Origin: Galbula dea
Taxonomy: Eukaryota; Chordata; Aves; Piciformes; Galbulidae
Length of the DNA: 64,000 nt
Assembly: GCA_013399015.1 (NCBI GenBank)
Contig: VWZX01006105.1
Coordinates: 682,001 to 746,000, forward strand
Direction: 5' to 3'
Shown in pieces: positions 12,601 to 22,523 of the stretch (the first letter of the stretch is position 1; each line of letters opens with the position of its first letter). The translations under genes and the position numbers were made by a program. The notes under the pieces were generated by a model. It was given only the letters and a program-made list of their open reading frames with translations. It did not search any database and was not told where the DNA came from.

Positions 12601-15600
12601 AATGGGATTGTAAGAAAAGACACAGCTCTAAATAAAATTTCTCAGCTATTATTCACTCAGTTACTTTTCCATAAAACACAAACTGAAGGCCTTGACTGAG
12701 CAAACAATAATAGTACTTATATTAAATATATTCTAATCTACTGGTTTCAGGAATATGACTGACTTGGGTAAGAATTTTCTTTCCTTGTTCTTGAATGCTT
12801 GAATGAGTTGATGTACTTGTGAGCTCTCTGACCTTGACTAGGTGAAACAAAATGTAAACCTCTTTCTAAAGAAGTCCTCCTTCCAGTGGAAGGATTGCTT
12901 TCTGTTTAAGTTATTGATTATGTGTAGTAAAGCATTTATCTTGGATAGGGGTAAATCTGTAACAGGAAAAACCGAGATGAGAACCAAAGAAATGGTAAAT
13001 AGAGATGTAAGTGTCTAACTTTCTCCTCTAGATGTGCTTTCTCCGGCACCACCGCCTCCAGTGGCAAAGACAGCCAGCATTATAGAAGCCTTGAACCAGC
13101 AATCTAAACAGCAACCAGTTCCTCCACAAACTAAACCAACTCCACCACCACTGCCCCCACAACCTCCTAGTAGAATCTCTCAAAGAAAGCCTGCTCCAGG
13201 GTAACTGATGTCATTTCAGTATTTAATATACTTTGTAGTTATTAATAACTTCTCAGTTTTATGGTATATAACATACAAGTCTTCTATAAAGCATGCATAC
13301 TTTTGCCAGTAGTGTGTTCTAGAGCATGGGACTGAACAGAAGGCAGACACTAAGGGAACAGATTACAAGGATTCCCACAGTGAAAACAAGACAGCTTAAT
13401 GATTTAAGATTGTATGACTCGGCTCTACACAGATTATAGTAGTTGAACCTACATTATTTTCTACCTTACATTTTTAAATTAAGTACAGTGTTGATTGGTG
13501 CAATCAAAAATACAGAAGAAAGCAGTATTTTTAAAAGCAAAATAGCTGTCACCAAAATACACTGAAGATATGACAAAAATTTTATAACTTGGAAAATACT
13601 TTTTTGTTTTTCTGGTTTGAATTCTTGTTTGTTTCTTAAATGAAGTTTTAACTTTCTGCACAGGACTGAGAAGTCATCTGGCTTAACTAACAAAGGGCAG
13701 TCCAGAGGACTTGGGTCTCTACAGCAAACTGGTAATTGTGGTTTAGAGATTCATTTTATTGTAATTAAGCTATGATCATAACAGCCTACAGGAGAGTGTG
13801 GGTTTTTATAATTTACCTTACACATTTGAATATGGTTAGTATCAGTGTTAGTGTTTCTCTTCTTGATTGTGTAGGCCCTGATGTCTCAAACTCTTCTGTA
13901 TGAACAGAGTTAGGAGCCAATTAATGTAAATAAGAGGACCACGTTACAAGAATCACAGAACAGTTGAGGTTGAGATAAAATATGGAGGTTATCTGGCCCA
14001 ACTCCTCTGCTCAGTTAGGGCTACCCAGAGCCACTTATAAATAACTACTACTTTGGGACATTACAATAACAAAAAGTTTGTGTGGATTCTGTGGTGGTTG
14101 TAGTGGAATTTCTCCCACTTGTCTTTTCCCCTTGTATTGTATATGTTATGTTCATTGCTTCTTACTGTGTGTGATTCTTTTTATTTGCCTTTGACATACT
14201 CAAGGGGGATTTGCTAATGGATCTCTACCATCTGTGTCAGGAGTCTCCTGTGAAGAATACAGCATCTTGATAATGATGGTCTTCACTAGGAAAAAAGGGT
14301 TCTAAAAGCACAGAGTTGGTAGTGAGCAAACAGAGAAATGAGATACTTGGTTCTGTTCTCATCTATTTTATAGACTTTTTTCTCTTTTAGCATAGCTGCA
14401 GTATTAAAAGTCTTAGGTAATTGTCTTTGCAAAAAAAGGGCTTTTTTGGTAATGAAAATTATAAAAGAAATCTGTTCAGTTATTTAAAAAGAACCACTAA
14501 AAAAATGAAATACTAGTGGGATATAAAATTGTGTCTTTTAAAGAATAATTAATTTGGTTTCAATTTGTATCATGATTCTTAGGCTTTTTTTTAAAGCATG
14601 ACTAAACTTAATTGTTTTATTTATCTTACTAGCAGGAGAGTTGTCTTCTGTGTGTGAAATTCCAGTAACACAAACTGGTTCTACAACAAATACTTTGGCA
14701 CAGATCCAGCCACCAGCACCAATGCCAAGGAAATCACAAATAGTAAGTAGACGGTCTGGGGTTTGGTTCTATTAAATCTTCTGTATTCTGTCAAGCACAG
14801 TTACCATAACAGTCTATCCTGTTGTGGAGAAGGTGTAAAAAGCATGGAAAGCACAAAGTCTGTACCTCATGTTAAATAAGTGTATGACTTGTACTAAGTA
14901 TTTATGAAAACTTTGCTTTTCTTGCATTTCCTGTGTGATCCTATGTGCTTTAAAAAAACAAAACCAAGAGATCTCTAATATCATAAGGTCCAACTGTTAA
15001 CCTGCCACTACTGTGCCACGAAACCATGTCACAAAGTACCATGTCTACGTGTTTTTTGAATACCTCCAGGGACAGAGACTCATCTACTTCCCAGGGGACC
15101 CTTTTCCAATGCTTGGCAACCCTTTCAAGTGGATACGTTTTTCCTAATATCCAACCTGACCTCCCCTGCTTCAACTTGAAGCCATTTTCTCTTGTCCTGT
15201 CGCTTGCTACCTGGGAGAAGAGACCAACCCCCACCTTGCTACAGCCTTGTTTCATGTAGTTGTAGATAGTGAGAAGGTCTCACCTGAGCTTCCTTTTCTT
15301 GAGACTTAAACAACCCTACTTCCCTTAGCCACTCCTCATGAGAGTTGTGCTCTAGATGCTTCACCAGCTTTGTTGCCCTTCTTCAGACATGCTTTAGCAC
15401 CAAAATATGTTTTTTGTAGTCATGGACCCAAAACTGAACATAGTATTCACCCTGTGGCCTCCCTAGTGCTTCATATAGGGGGCTGTTCACTAGCCACACT
15501 GTTTTGGATACGAGCCAGCATGAGGTGGGGAACATGCTGTTCCTGCATCTGCAATTGTCTTATTTATGAGCTGTAACAAAAAGACTGCTTTCTTCAGTCC

Positions 15601-18600
15601 TCTCTCACCTTTCATCCATTTTTCCTTAACCATGTCTACTAAAATAGTAACTCTCCAGGTCAAACTTCAGTGTGTTTGTGTGTATAGCCTTGCACATTTA
15701 TCTTGAGCTCTTACAACTCCTATTAGCTCTTATCTGATAATGATGAAAAGCCACAGAAACATCTGGAGTTCATCTTGCATTAGTTGGGAGTACAAAATCT
15801 TGTGTTAAACAAGAGTGGAGGAGAAAACAAAAGTTACTATCTTGTCTTGCATCAAAATAACTTTTATGGTTTAGGCACAATGATGAGTGGTTTGAGTTGT
15901 AAAATGGAATGTTATGCACTGAGGGAATTGTGGGATTTACTCTGTGAAACTGTTGGACCCTGATTAGTTTCTGTTGTGTGTTATGGGATTCAGGCATGAG
16001 CACTGGTTGTGGCCTTTCAACACATCTGTCAGTTCTGAAACAGCTCCTTACCTGGCTTTCTCTATAAATTAAGGTTATAGTAGTTCCCTATGTTGTTCTC
16101 TCCCTCTTTGTTTTACAGAACAAATTGCTCTACTGTGAGTGAGTGGAGCATCCTGGCTGTTTTGTCAGAACAGTTACAGTGTCTCCACAATTTCATATTA
16201 ATTGCATGTAATATGAAGAACAAATCACATTCTTTAGATGTCTCCTGGGCTTCTGTAGGGCCAATCTTGGGAGACTGAGAAGATAGCAGGATTTTTTTCT
16301 TGTCACAGGAGAGAGAAGTAAGGGAAACCTGGCTCGGGGAGCATGCGCTAGTTAAGGTGCTTTAGCTAAATCAATCCAGCTAAAGCATCTTAGCTGAGAT
16401 TTAGTCAAGGGCCCTCAGCTAAAGAGCTTTAGCTAGATCAGTCTAACTAAAATACTTTGGCTAAATTGCTCCATTTAGCCTTATATTCCAGCCTCTTTTG
16501 CTATGTCTTTACCTTGCCAGAGAATCCAGAGGCCAGCCTAGATTTAGGAAATGATTGCAAAGTGTTCCTTGGATAAAGAAAAAACAGGTCCAGCTGTACA
16601 TACACAGTGGCTACATGTGCCATATATTTGTCCATCAGCCTGTTTTTCAGATGGAAATTCCTGATGCATCATATTTTTTTTCAATGTATATTTTAGATTT
16701 TTTAAATCATGTTGTAGATACATGGGAAACATTCCTGCAAGACTTTAGTCTCCTGGGAATGGTATCTATTTTAATTTCTTTGCCTTCTAAAGAACAAGAA
16801 ATACCTGTAATTACTGCACTTTGAAGTTAGTAATTATATCACTGTTGTACTGATAGGAAAAAGCTTTTCCCTGTTGACCTAAAAGGTGGTTGTGCTTCAA
16901 ACTGTAACATGTCTGAGGTGGAGCATCTGGCAAAATTGCTGTGATCCAGTGCAAGGCTGCCAACTCTCAGGGGTATGCCCTACAGATAGAGCTAAAGATC
17001 TATCTGGTCTGAGCAGGTCAGGTTTTCTTCCACTGAAATGCAAATAGACGCTTGCAGAAGAGCACAATGATCATGCTGCCTCCCTCCTTTGCCATTCACA
17101 TATCCCCTTGTTAGAGCTCAGATCTAAAACAAATGGCACACTAAGAGGGTGTTGGGCCATACTGTCCACAGCAGAGCATTTTGCTGGTGAAGCAGACTTG
17201 TGAATTGAGTCTCTTCTCCCCTTACAAGCTTTCTGCTCCATGGCTGACCGGATTAGAGACTGGGACCGGTCCCTGGAGGACTCCAGAATGGTGATGAGAC
17301 CTTATTCCATCTGGAGCCTCTGTCACAGACACCCACTACATTAACAGACTTCTCTTCTTTCAACTCTACTCTGGCACCTTAGGATAGAGATTTTTGCTGG
17401 CTGTGGCTAGGCAAACTGGGGAAGAGGGTTAACTCAAAATAGAAAGCTTATGCTCTGCCTCCAGGTCTTGTGCCTCTCTACTCCTTGTGTGGACACACTG
17501 TGTAGGTGGCATTACTGATGCAGCAAAGAGTGAGGAGGCTGAAAAACGCAGCAGCAGGCCGTATTTGGGAGAGGTGTGAAGTCAGAATGGTGGTTACTGT
17601 ATACTACTACTAAAACAATTTCAGCATCGCTTCAAATGGAACACCACTAGTCCCAATGCAGTATTGGAATATTGCAACTTCTTACTAAACTTCCCTACTG
17701 GAAGAGCTGCCAAAGCACTCCTCTGGCTTGCAGTCCTCAAAGGACAACAGAGAGGCAGAGGATGCTTTGGAGGGTTTGTACAGTGCTGAACTGGGTTTAG
17801 CAGATTAAGGGATGTATGGGCAGGTGGCTCAGGTCTGTTTCTGTTAATGCTGCTGCTGATACATTTGCTGCATAGCACTTGATCTTGATCACCCCATCTA
17901 CTTGAATAAAGTCATACTTGTTGCAGTGATGGAGAGCTCTGAAGACAGGTTTGGATAAGCCAAATTGGAAGATTGCTAAGGGAATCTTGGCTCATACTGG
18001 TGGTGCAGTGGTTCCAAAAGGTTTTTAATGCTGCCGAATTCAGCTTGAAGCACGAGCACCCAGCATAAAAGATGTTGCTGAACTCTAACCTATGAAAAAC
18101 AACTGTTGGAAGTAGTTTTGAAGCTTTCTTTAGATCAACTCCAAGTCTATTCTGTCTCTTCTATGCTGTATTATTTACATTTACTTTTTATATTTCAGTC
18201 AAAAACTAAACCCAAGAGAGTAAAAGCAATTTACAACTGTGTAGCAGATAACCCAGATGAGCTAACGTTTTCGGAGGGAGATATTATTGTAGTCGATGGT
18301 GAAGAAGATCAGGAGTGGTGGGTGAGTGTTTTGCATTTTCTACAACATACTTTGAAAGAAACAAATGAAATCCAGAGGTTGATAACAACTTCAGAAGATC
18401 CTCTGATGGCTTTCCCAAGAACAAGAAAAGTTTCATCTTGTGAAGATCTGATTCCAAAAACTTCTTTTGTTCAAAAAATTAAATTTCAGACAACTTTTCA
18501 GCTTTTCTTATTGGGGGCAGGGGATAAATACATTAAATCTGATTAGTAGGGTACATGGTCTGCATGGTTCAGGAAATTCTTGGGGATATCAGCACTTTAA

Positions 18601-19292
18601 GAGTGCTACTATTTCAGATGCTGTGTGGTAGGCCTCAGAAGACAGCTTTGTATTGTCCTAATTCTTCAGCTGATTGAGACTGAGCAATGATCTATCTGAG
18701 CTGGGAAACCATCTCAGCTATTTACTTTCCAGAGTCTCATCAGCTCCAGAGTCTCATCGGCTAAAGCAAAGTCTTGGAAAATTGTTATGCATGAAAACAG
18801 TTGCCTTACTCTGTCAGCTAGAGAAGAATAGAACTTCAGATTGCATCTAAATTGATAGTGCTGTACAAACACAAATAGATTCATGTAAACCCCAAAACTG
18901 TGAAACTTGATCCATCCTTTTACCTTTGGGTGATCGTTAAGAGGGAGAAGCAGAAGCATCTTAACACAGGCAGAATATGAGCTGCCAGGAAGTGCAGAAT
19001 GCACTGAAATGATTTAGCAGTGGTACTGTTAAAGTGTTACTGCAAAGAATTGGATAAAACATTATCGTTTTAAGTTCAGAGAGGGGAGAAGGTTTAAATG
19101 CAGAAAATATGTAGGGAAAGGTGTGTCACTACAGGCAGGATGTGTCACTGGTGATCACTTTGGTGATACTGAAATGCCATTTTGAAATTAACTTGAACAA
19201 TACCTGGACTTTTTCAGATTGGTCATATTGATGGAGATCCCAGTCGGAAAGGAGCTTTCCCTGTATCATTTGTGCACTTTATTGTTGACTAA
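589..19292 (+). CDS. ASAP2: ASAP2 (Arf-GAP with SH3, ankyrin repeat and PH domains 2), 3' part, 13 coding exons
   Basis: Thirteen exons join in one frame to 543 codons plus TAA: 589-683, 2320-2509, 2914-2999, 3206-3321, 4247-4314, 6332-6445, 9430-9685, 11971-12132, 13032-13200, 13664-13731, 14633-14742, 18199-18321, 19218-19292. The product is a multidomain GTPase-activating protein for Arf GTPases acting at focal adhesions and membranes. Visible here, in order: the end of the ArfGAP domain, ankyrin repeats (residues about 60-160 of this part), an acidic DESDDD stretch, a long proline-rich region (PPPVQP, PPLPPR, PPVPPLR, PPPLPPQPP) and a C-terminal SH3 domain (AIYNC to FVHFIVD with the paired Trp EWW). 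The BAR and PH domains and the zinc-finger start of the ArfGAP domain lie left of the window. Paralogue ASAP1 is less likely because the ankyrin, proline-rich and SH3 sequences match remembered human ASAP2 closely. The gene runs tail-to-tail into ITGB1BP1. Confidence 0.96.
684..2319 (+). other. ASAP2 intron, no recognisable content
   Basis: AT-rich intron; includes an ATAATAATA-like low-complexity run near 1350-1385. No repeat family or RNA gene was recognised. A short open frame around 1781-2047 has no conserved features. Confidence 0.6.
2320..2509 (+). CDS. ASAP2: ASAP2 exon: end of ArfGAP, start of ankyrin region
   Basis: Acceptor TTTCAG and donor GTAAGT. It encodes NARKDYITAKYIERKYA and then AKLHALCEAVKSRDIFGLVQ, the first ankyrin helix pair. 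Confidence 0.94.
2914..2999 (+). CDS. ASAP2: ASAP2 exon: ankyrin repeat
   Basis: Acceptor TTCTCAG and donor GTAAGT. It encodes DETALHLAVRSVDRTSLHIV, a typical ankyrin TALHLA repeat. Confidence 0.94.
3206..3321 (+). CDS. ASAP2: ASAP2 exon: ankyrin repeat
   Basis: Acceptor CCAATAG and donor GTAAAA. It encodes GNLDKQTCKGSTALHYCCLT and then ECLKLLLRGKASIEI. Confidence 0.94.
3437..3902 (-). repeat. CR1 3' fragment (antisense), split by a second CR1
   Basis: The flanks 3437-3471 (TTCATAGAATGGCCCAGGTTGG) and 3812-3902 (CTCCAACCCCTATGCCATGG to CCTTGAACACT) are the two halves of the reverse complement of a CR1 3' end. Confidence 0.75.
3472..3811 (+). mobile_element. CR1 LINE 3' fragment (sense), nested
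   Basis: Sense CR1 tail from GAGACCTTATTGCTCTCTTG through GATATTAGGAAAAA, GGCTGCCCAGGGAAGTGGTG and GGATTTGATGTTCTT to GATAATTCTGTT. It sits inside the antisense CR1. Confidence 0.8.
4247..4314 (+). CDS. ASAP2: ASAP2 exon: ankyrin repeat
   Basis: Acceptor AATATAG and donor GTAAGT. It encodes NESGETPLDIAKRLKHTHCE followed by EL. Confidence 0.93.
4385..4580 (-). mobile_element. CR1 fragment, antisense
   Basis: It shares blocks (TGAGCTGG.AAGG.ACCCACTAG, CCATGTGCCTGAGAGCATTG) with the copy at 35348-35605, the same CR1 subfamily. Confidence 0.7.
4790..5345 (+). mobile_element. CR1 fragment, sense, first of a tandem pair
   Basis: Decayed CR1 ORF2 3' part: GTTGATCTGCTTGAGCGTAG, TTGGCACTGGTGAGGCCACA, GCCTCGAGAAAAAGGAGGCT. 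Its 3' end is missing at the junction with the next copy. Confidence 0.75.
5346..5912 (+). mobile_element. CR1 fragment, sense, second of a tandem pair
   Basis: It restarts at CTGTACTTGGCACTGGTGAG (about 5371) and runs through the CR1 3' end to GATAATTCTATGATTCC, the typical CR1 terminus. Confidence 0.82.
6332..6445 (+). CDS. ASAP2: ASAP2 exon: post-ankyrin acidic segment
   Basis: Acceptor TTCCTTAG and donor GTTTGT. It encodes LTQALSGRFNSHVHVEYEWR and then LLHEDLDESDDDVDEKLQ. Confidence 0.93.
7018..7162 (-). mobile_element. CR1 3' fragment, antisense
   Basis: AGTCACAGAATGGTTGGGGA is the reverse of the CR1 3' end, followed by CCAACCCCCTTGTCCAAGCA. Confidence 0.75.
9430..9685 (+). CDS. ASAP2: ASAP2 exon: start of proline-rich region
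   Basis: Acceptor GTGTTTAAG and donor GTATGA; 85 codons plus one base. It encodes SPNRREDRPVSFYQLGSNQ, ARDAASIAKDKQRGFMPSI and the SH3-ligand-like APPLPPRNIGK. The acceptor lacks a long pyrimidine tract. Confidence 0.92.
9686..11970 (+). other. ASAP2 intron, one ambiguous base
   Basis: Nothing recognisable apart from T-rich runs (about 10795-10820) and one N at 11919 inside a T run, an unresolved homopolymer in the assembly. Confidence 0.6.
11971..12132 (+). CDS. ASAP2: ASAP2 exon: proline/serine-rich
   Basis: Acceptor CTCTTTTTAG and donor GTATGT. It contains SRQRSSSDPPAIHPPVPPLR. The assembly N at 11919 lies in the preceding intron and does not touch this exon. Confidence 0.93.
13032..13200 (+). 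CDS. ASAP2: ASAP2 exon: proline-rich
   Basis: Acceptor TCTCCTCTAG and donor GTAACT. It encodes SPAPPPPVAKTASIIEALNQ and then PPPLPPQPPSRISQRKPAP, likely SH3-domain ligands. Confidence 0.93.
13664..13731 (+). CDS. ASAP2: ASAP2 exon: linker
   Basis: Acceptor TTCTGCACAG and donor GTAATT. It encodes TEKSSGLTNKGQSRGLGSLQ, recognisable by the LTNKGQ.RG core. Confidence 0.88.
13952..14036 (-). mobile_element. Short CR1 3' fragment, antisense
   Basis: AATCACAGAACAGTTGAGGT followed by GGCCCAACTCCTCTGCTCAG and CTACCCAGAGCCA. Confidence 0.65.
14633..14742 (+). CDS. ASAP2: ASAP2 exon: linker before SH3, tandem NAGNAG acceptor
   Basis: Donor GTAAGT at 14743. The acceptor reads TAGCAG, so the exon can start at 14633 or 14636; both keep frame and differ by one residue. 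It ends in QPPAPMPRKSQI, a conserved ASAP2 segment. The middle (SSVCEIPVTQTGSTTNT) is poorly conserved against remembered mammalian sequence. Confidence 0.85.
14960..15600 (-). mobile_element. CR1 fragment, antisense
   Basis: ACCTCCAGGGACAGAGACTC, TTTTTCCTAATATCCAACCT, GGGAGAAGAGACCAACCCCC and TTGAGACTTAAACAACCCTA identify the reverse of a CR1 ORF2 3' part. The outer edge near 15600 is approximate. Confidence 0.75.
16346..16480. repeat. Cluster of AGCTAAA-type inverted motifs
   Basis: About 135 bases containing many copies of TTAGCTAAA, GCTAAAG and CTTTAGCT in both orientations (CTTTAGCTAAATC, CCAGCTAAAGC, CAGCTAAAGAGCTTTAGCTAG, TTTGGCTAAATTG). Not a simple tandem repeat; source unknown. Confidence 0.6.
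18199..18321 (+). CDS. ASAP2: ASAP2 exon: SH3 domain, first part
   Basis: Acceptor TATTTCAG and donor GTGAGT. It encodes KPKRVKAIYNCVADNPDELT and then FSEGDIIVVDGEEDQEWW: the ALYDY-like motif, RT loop and the conserved Trp pair of an SH3 domain. Confidence 0.96.
19218..19292 (+). CDS. ASAP2: ASAP2 terminal coding exon: SH3 end and stop
   Basis: Acceptor GACTTTTTCAG. It encodes IGHIDGDPSRKGAFPVSFVH then FIVD and TAA at 19290-19292, completing the SH3 domain. Confidence 0.96.
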   Translation: MGHIDGDPSRKGAFPVSFVHFIVD

Positions 19293-21860
19293 ATTGCTAC
19301 TGATAAGTGGAGACATTTCTCATTTCCAGCAGTCACAGAAATAAGTTTTGCTCTATTTCATTTCATCTGCCTATCTGCAGACACCTTGCCAGAGCACTGC
19401 CCAAGTCCTAGGTACTGTAGCTTACTTTTTTATTGCCATTGTTCTGATTTTGGGACTTTTAAACTTTTTATATGTGAAAACTTCTTGTGAGCAGTTTACA
19501 CTTAAATAAAAACCAACAACTCTTCCTGTATTTTTCAAGGTGAACTGAAAAGCTTTAACAATCAAAATCATGTGTGTGAACATCACAACATTATGAATGT
19601 TCTTTTCAATCAATTAACTGTAATTTTCTTCTCCCTTTTGTAACATGACAATGCCATACATAGTTCAGTGTTGCTTCCCCAGTCAGAGAATTGTGTGCAT
19701 CTAACAGGGCAGTGAATCTATAAATTCTTGATACCATTTGAAGTGTTGGAACCAAAACATGCAAGCTGCTGTGTGGTTCTAAATTGGACTCACTCAGCAT
19801 CTTGCCATACTGGCTGTCATCCAGAATGTCAACAGTTACAGAAGAAACAATCTTAATTGGGTGTCTTTGGCCAGGTAAAAGTGAAAAAGTATTTCAGTTT
19901 ACCACAGGAGAAACTTCTTTCTTTCAGAGTCAATGTAGATACTTGCTTAAGGTTATCTGAAATCCGTGTTAGTCGTTGGAACTTTCTAGTTCTAATTTTG
20001 TGTGCTTGAGACTGTTTCCTTTTTCTATGCTGCACGTAGATAGAAACAGGTTTTTTTGAATGTTCTTTATGTACATTACATCTCTTTTGGCCATTTAATG
20101 TGACTACTGCTGGTTAACTAAACTATGGCAATATGAATGAGTTACTACATTAACTTGAGGACATGAAGACTGCACTTCCTGAAATGTACTTAAATATAAT
20201 GATGGATTGCAGAGCATTTCTTACACTTGTCTCATTACAGTGTTTAGATTTTAGCTTTAGATTTTTGAATTTTCTTAAATCATCCAGCAGTGTGTTCACA
20301 GAGAGAACATACTTGGTGGAAAACTTAATTATCCTTGGTCAGTAAGATATCTGACACCTCAAGTACACCACGTTATGTTCTGTTTTATAAAATGTGTGCC
20401 ACTACCTTGCAAACAATGATAGTTTGCTCACTCTGTATTTATATAATATACCCACATATATGGTAGCTACACTGTTGTAAAATTTGTTTTACTAATTTGT
20501 GAACAAAGGCTAGACCATGGATAGTTCCCGGTTGGTTGATGGAAGTCAAAACACCAACACATTTTGATGTTTGTATATTGTGAAATTGTACCAGGTTTTG
20601 CTTATGCTACAGGAAACAACTGATGGCATAGGATAAGAAAAATCAATGTTTAGGTCACATTGGCTTTGATCACGTTTCGTGAATATTGTATCTCTAGATT
20701 TATCAAGAGAACTTTGAATTTCTGGCAAATGCTGTTTAAATTGGCCATTTCATATTGAACAGAATGGAAAATAGGCTACCACCAGAAATGCTTATTTGGG
20801 GAAAAATCATTGTGTTAGTGCTGGAAGAGCAACACTGATCTTACCTTGTATCGCCTGTTCTAAATGGTACAGCTGGCCGATAGCCTCGCAGAGGTGTGGG
20901 GGTACAGCCAAGTATATGCCTAACTTTCATTTCCTAAATGCTGTTGCTGCAGTCTAAATGGGGAACAAACTGGAATGTTTCAAGATGTTTTTGTTGCAAG
21001 TCGAAGCAAATTAGTCCGTATTTTCAAAGTTCCCAGTAAAATGGCAGAGTAATAGTTTAGCACTACAGTTTTATTCACTCACTGATACCTTCAGTTTGCA
21101 ACACTACTTTGTATGTTTCTATCCCTGATAGAGTCTAGAGAGTAAATGGGCATATTATTTTGCACAGATCTCCTAATGTACAGTATTTTTAACACAGAAT
21201 CTTATAGTGTATGTAACAACTCGTAAAGTTAAACAAATAATGATGCAAATTTTCCTTGAGTTCTTCCGCTAGAAGGGGAATACGGCTGAAAATGTCACAA
21301 CCTTGTTCACTGGTCGCTTAGAAGCTAGGAAACTTGTAGAATACAACTTAGTAGCACTAACAGTGCAGACAGATAAAATCTTGAGGACCAATAAAGAGCA
21401 GCTAAGCAAAATTTATCCCTAGATTTTCCATGATTCTCAAAGTTTGTTCCTCCAGCAGAGGAAAAGTAAATTCTAGAGCCTGTAGATATCTATTTATAAT
21501 ATAAAATTAAGAATTTTAAGTCCAAAATTTTGGCATATTTCATACAACTTTTCAGATTTGATTAAAATAATCATTCAAAAGACTTGTTAATAGACAGACT
21601 ATTAGGTTACTGTGTTAACTGTTTAAAAGGAGCAAGTGACACGTAAAATGCAGCTTAGAATGCTACGAGATGTATAATATTCAATTCAGTTGTTTTTATT
21701 TTGTTTAGTTGCAGAGCAACTGTATATATTGTATAACCTAAAATCAACTCTTATTTTCAATGTCCTGGATGCAGTGATTTATAATTAGAGCATGATTAAT
21801 AAATTTTACTCTTGTTAACCAGTCAAATGTCTGGAAAAATAAAACTACTTTTAAAAACAC
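19293..21860 (+). other. ASAP2: ASAP2 3'UTR (end inferred)
   Basis: AT-rich sequence downstream of the ASAP2 stop with no further coding signal. AATAAA hexamers occur near 19505, 21798-21803 and 21838-21843. The distal pair suits a long 3'UTR of about 2.5 kb like the human one; the proximal hexamer would give a short form. The exact cleavage site is not visible. Confidence 0.6.
21798..21843 (+). promoter_or_regulatory. ASAP2: Candidate ASAP2 distal polyadenylation signals
   Basis: Two AATAAA hexamers, 21798-21803 and 21838-21843, are the last + strand signals before the convergent ITGB1BP1 3' end. Confidence 0.5.
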
Positions 21861-22139
21861 TCTGGCTCTTTCTGTTACTCTGCACTGCTTAAGCCATATT
21901 TTTCTTTTCAATGTGTAAAATGAGAAATACAGAAACGTAGCACTTGACCAAAAAAAAATGTACATCTTGTGGATTCTTAGTTGAACATAGAAACTTCGTA
22001 GATGGCACAGCTAAGATTAAATTAGAGGTGGGAAGCACCAACTGACTACCTATTATCACTTTGCTTTTCTTTTGTTCTGCTGTCTAGGTTAAGTGGAAGT
22101 GAAATGTGTATTACCAAATTGTTTTTCAGCCAAGGAGAC

Positions 22140-22451
22140 AGAAGCAAGTGTCAGTTTTATTTTACACTTCTACGATATTGACATTAATATATAAAACATT
22201 ATTTAGGAAAAAACCCTAACGTTACATATAAAATATTGTGTTGTCCTGGAAACTGAAGGTGGAATCATTTCTTCAAGTCATGCTTTAGGAATAACCAAGT
22301 ACCATGTGTAAGGCTGCATGGCTCTTCTTCGCACAGCAAGTCTTTTCTAGGTTTGTGTGTAGCTACAGCCAGCCTGTGCTATCAAAGGAGCCCCATTTCC
22401 TCCTCACACAAAGGCCTCTTGTACTGCACAGTCATGTGCTGCTGAAGAAAA
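22140..22451 (-). other. ITGB1BP1: ITGB1BP1 3'UTR (end inferred)
   Basis: About 300 bases from the stop to a minus-strand AATAAA (TTTATT on +) at 22156-22161. The UTR is AT-rich with no other recognisable element. Confidence 0.6.
22156..22161 (-). promoter_or_regulatory. ITGB1BP1: Candidate ITGB1BP1 polyadenylation signal
   Basis: AATAAA on the minus strand, roughly 290 bases past the stop codon. Confidence 0.55.
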
Positions 22452-22523
22452 TCAGGACTTCTCTGACATTAAAACTGAATCAAAGGCTGTAGATAACACT
22501 TTGCAAATCGCTTGTGCTTGTTC
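22452..22523 (-). CDS. ITGB1BP1: ITGB1BP1 terminal coding exon
   Basis: Acceptor TTTTTTTAG. It encodes EQAQAICKVLSTAFDSVLMS then EKS and TGA (22454-22452), the C-terminal PTB helix. Confidence 0.95.
   Translation of the reverse strand, partial: EQAQAICKVLSTAFDSVLMSEKS

Noticed and set aside
17262..17273. 12-base palindrome GGGACCGGTCCC
   Set aside because: A short perfect palindrome, but isolated, with no second copy or associated feature; expected occasionally by chance.
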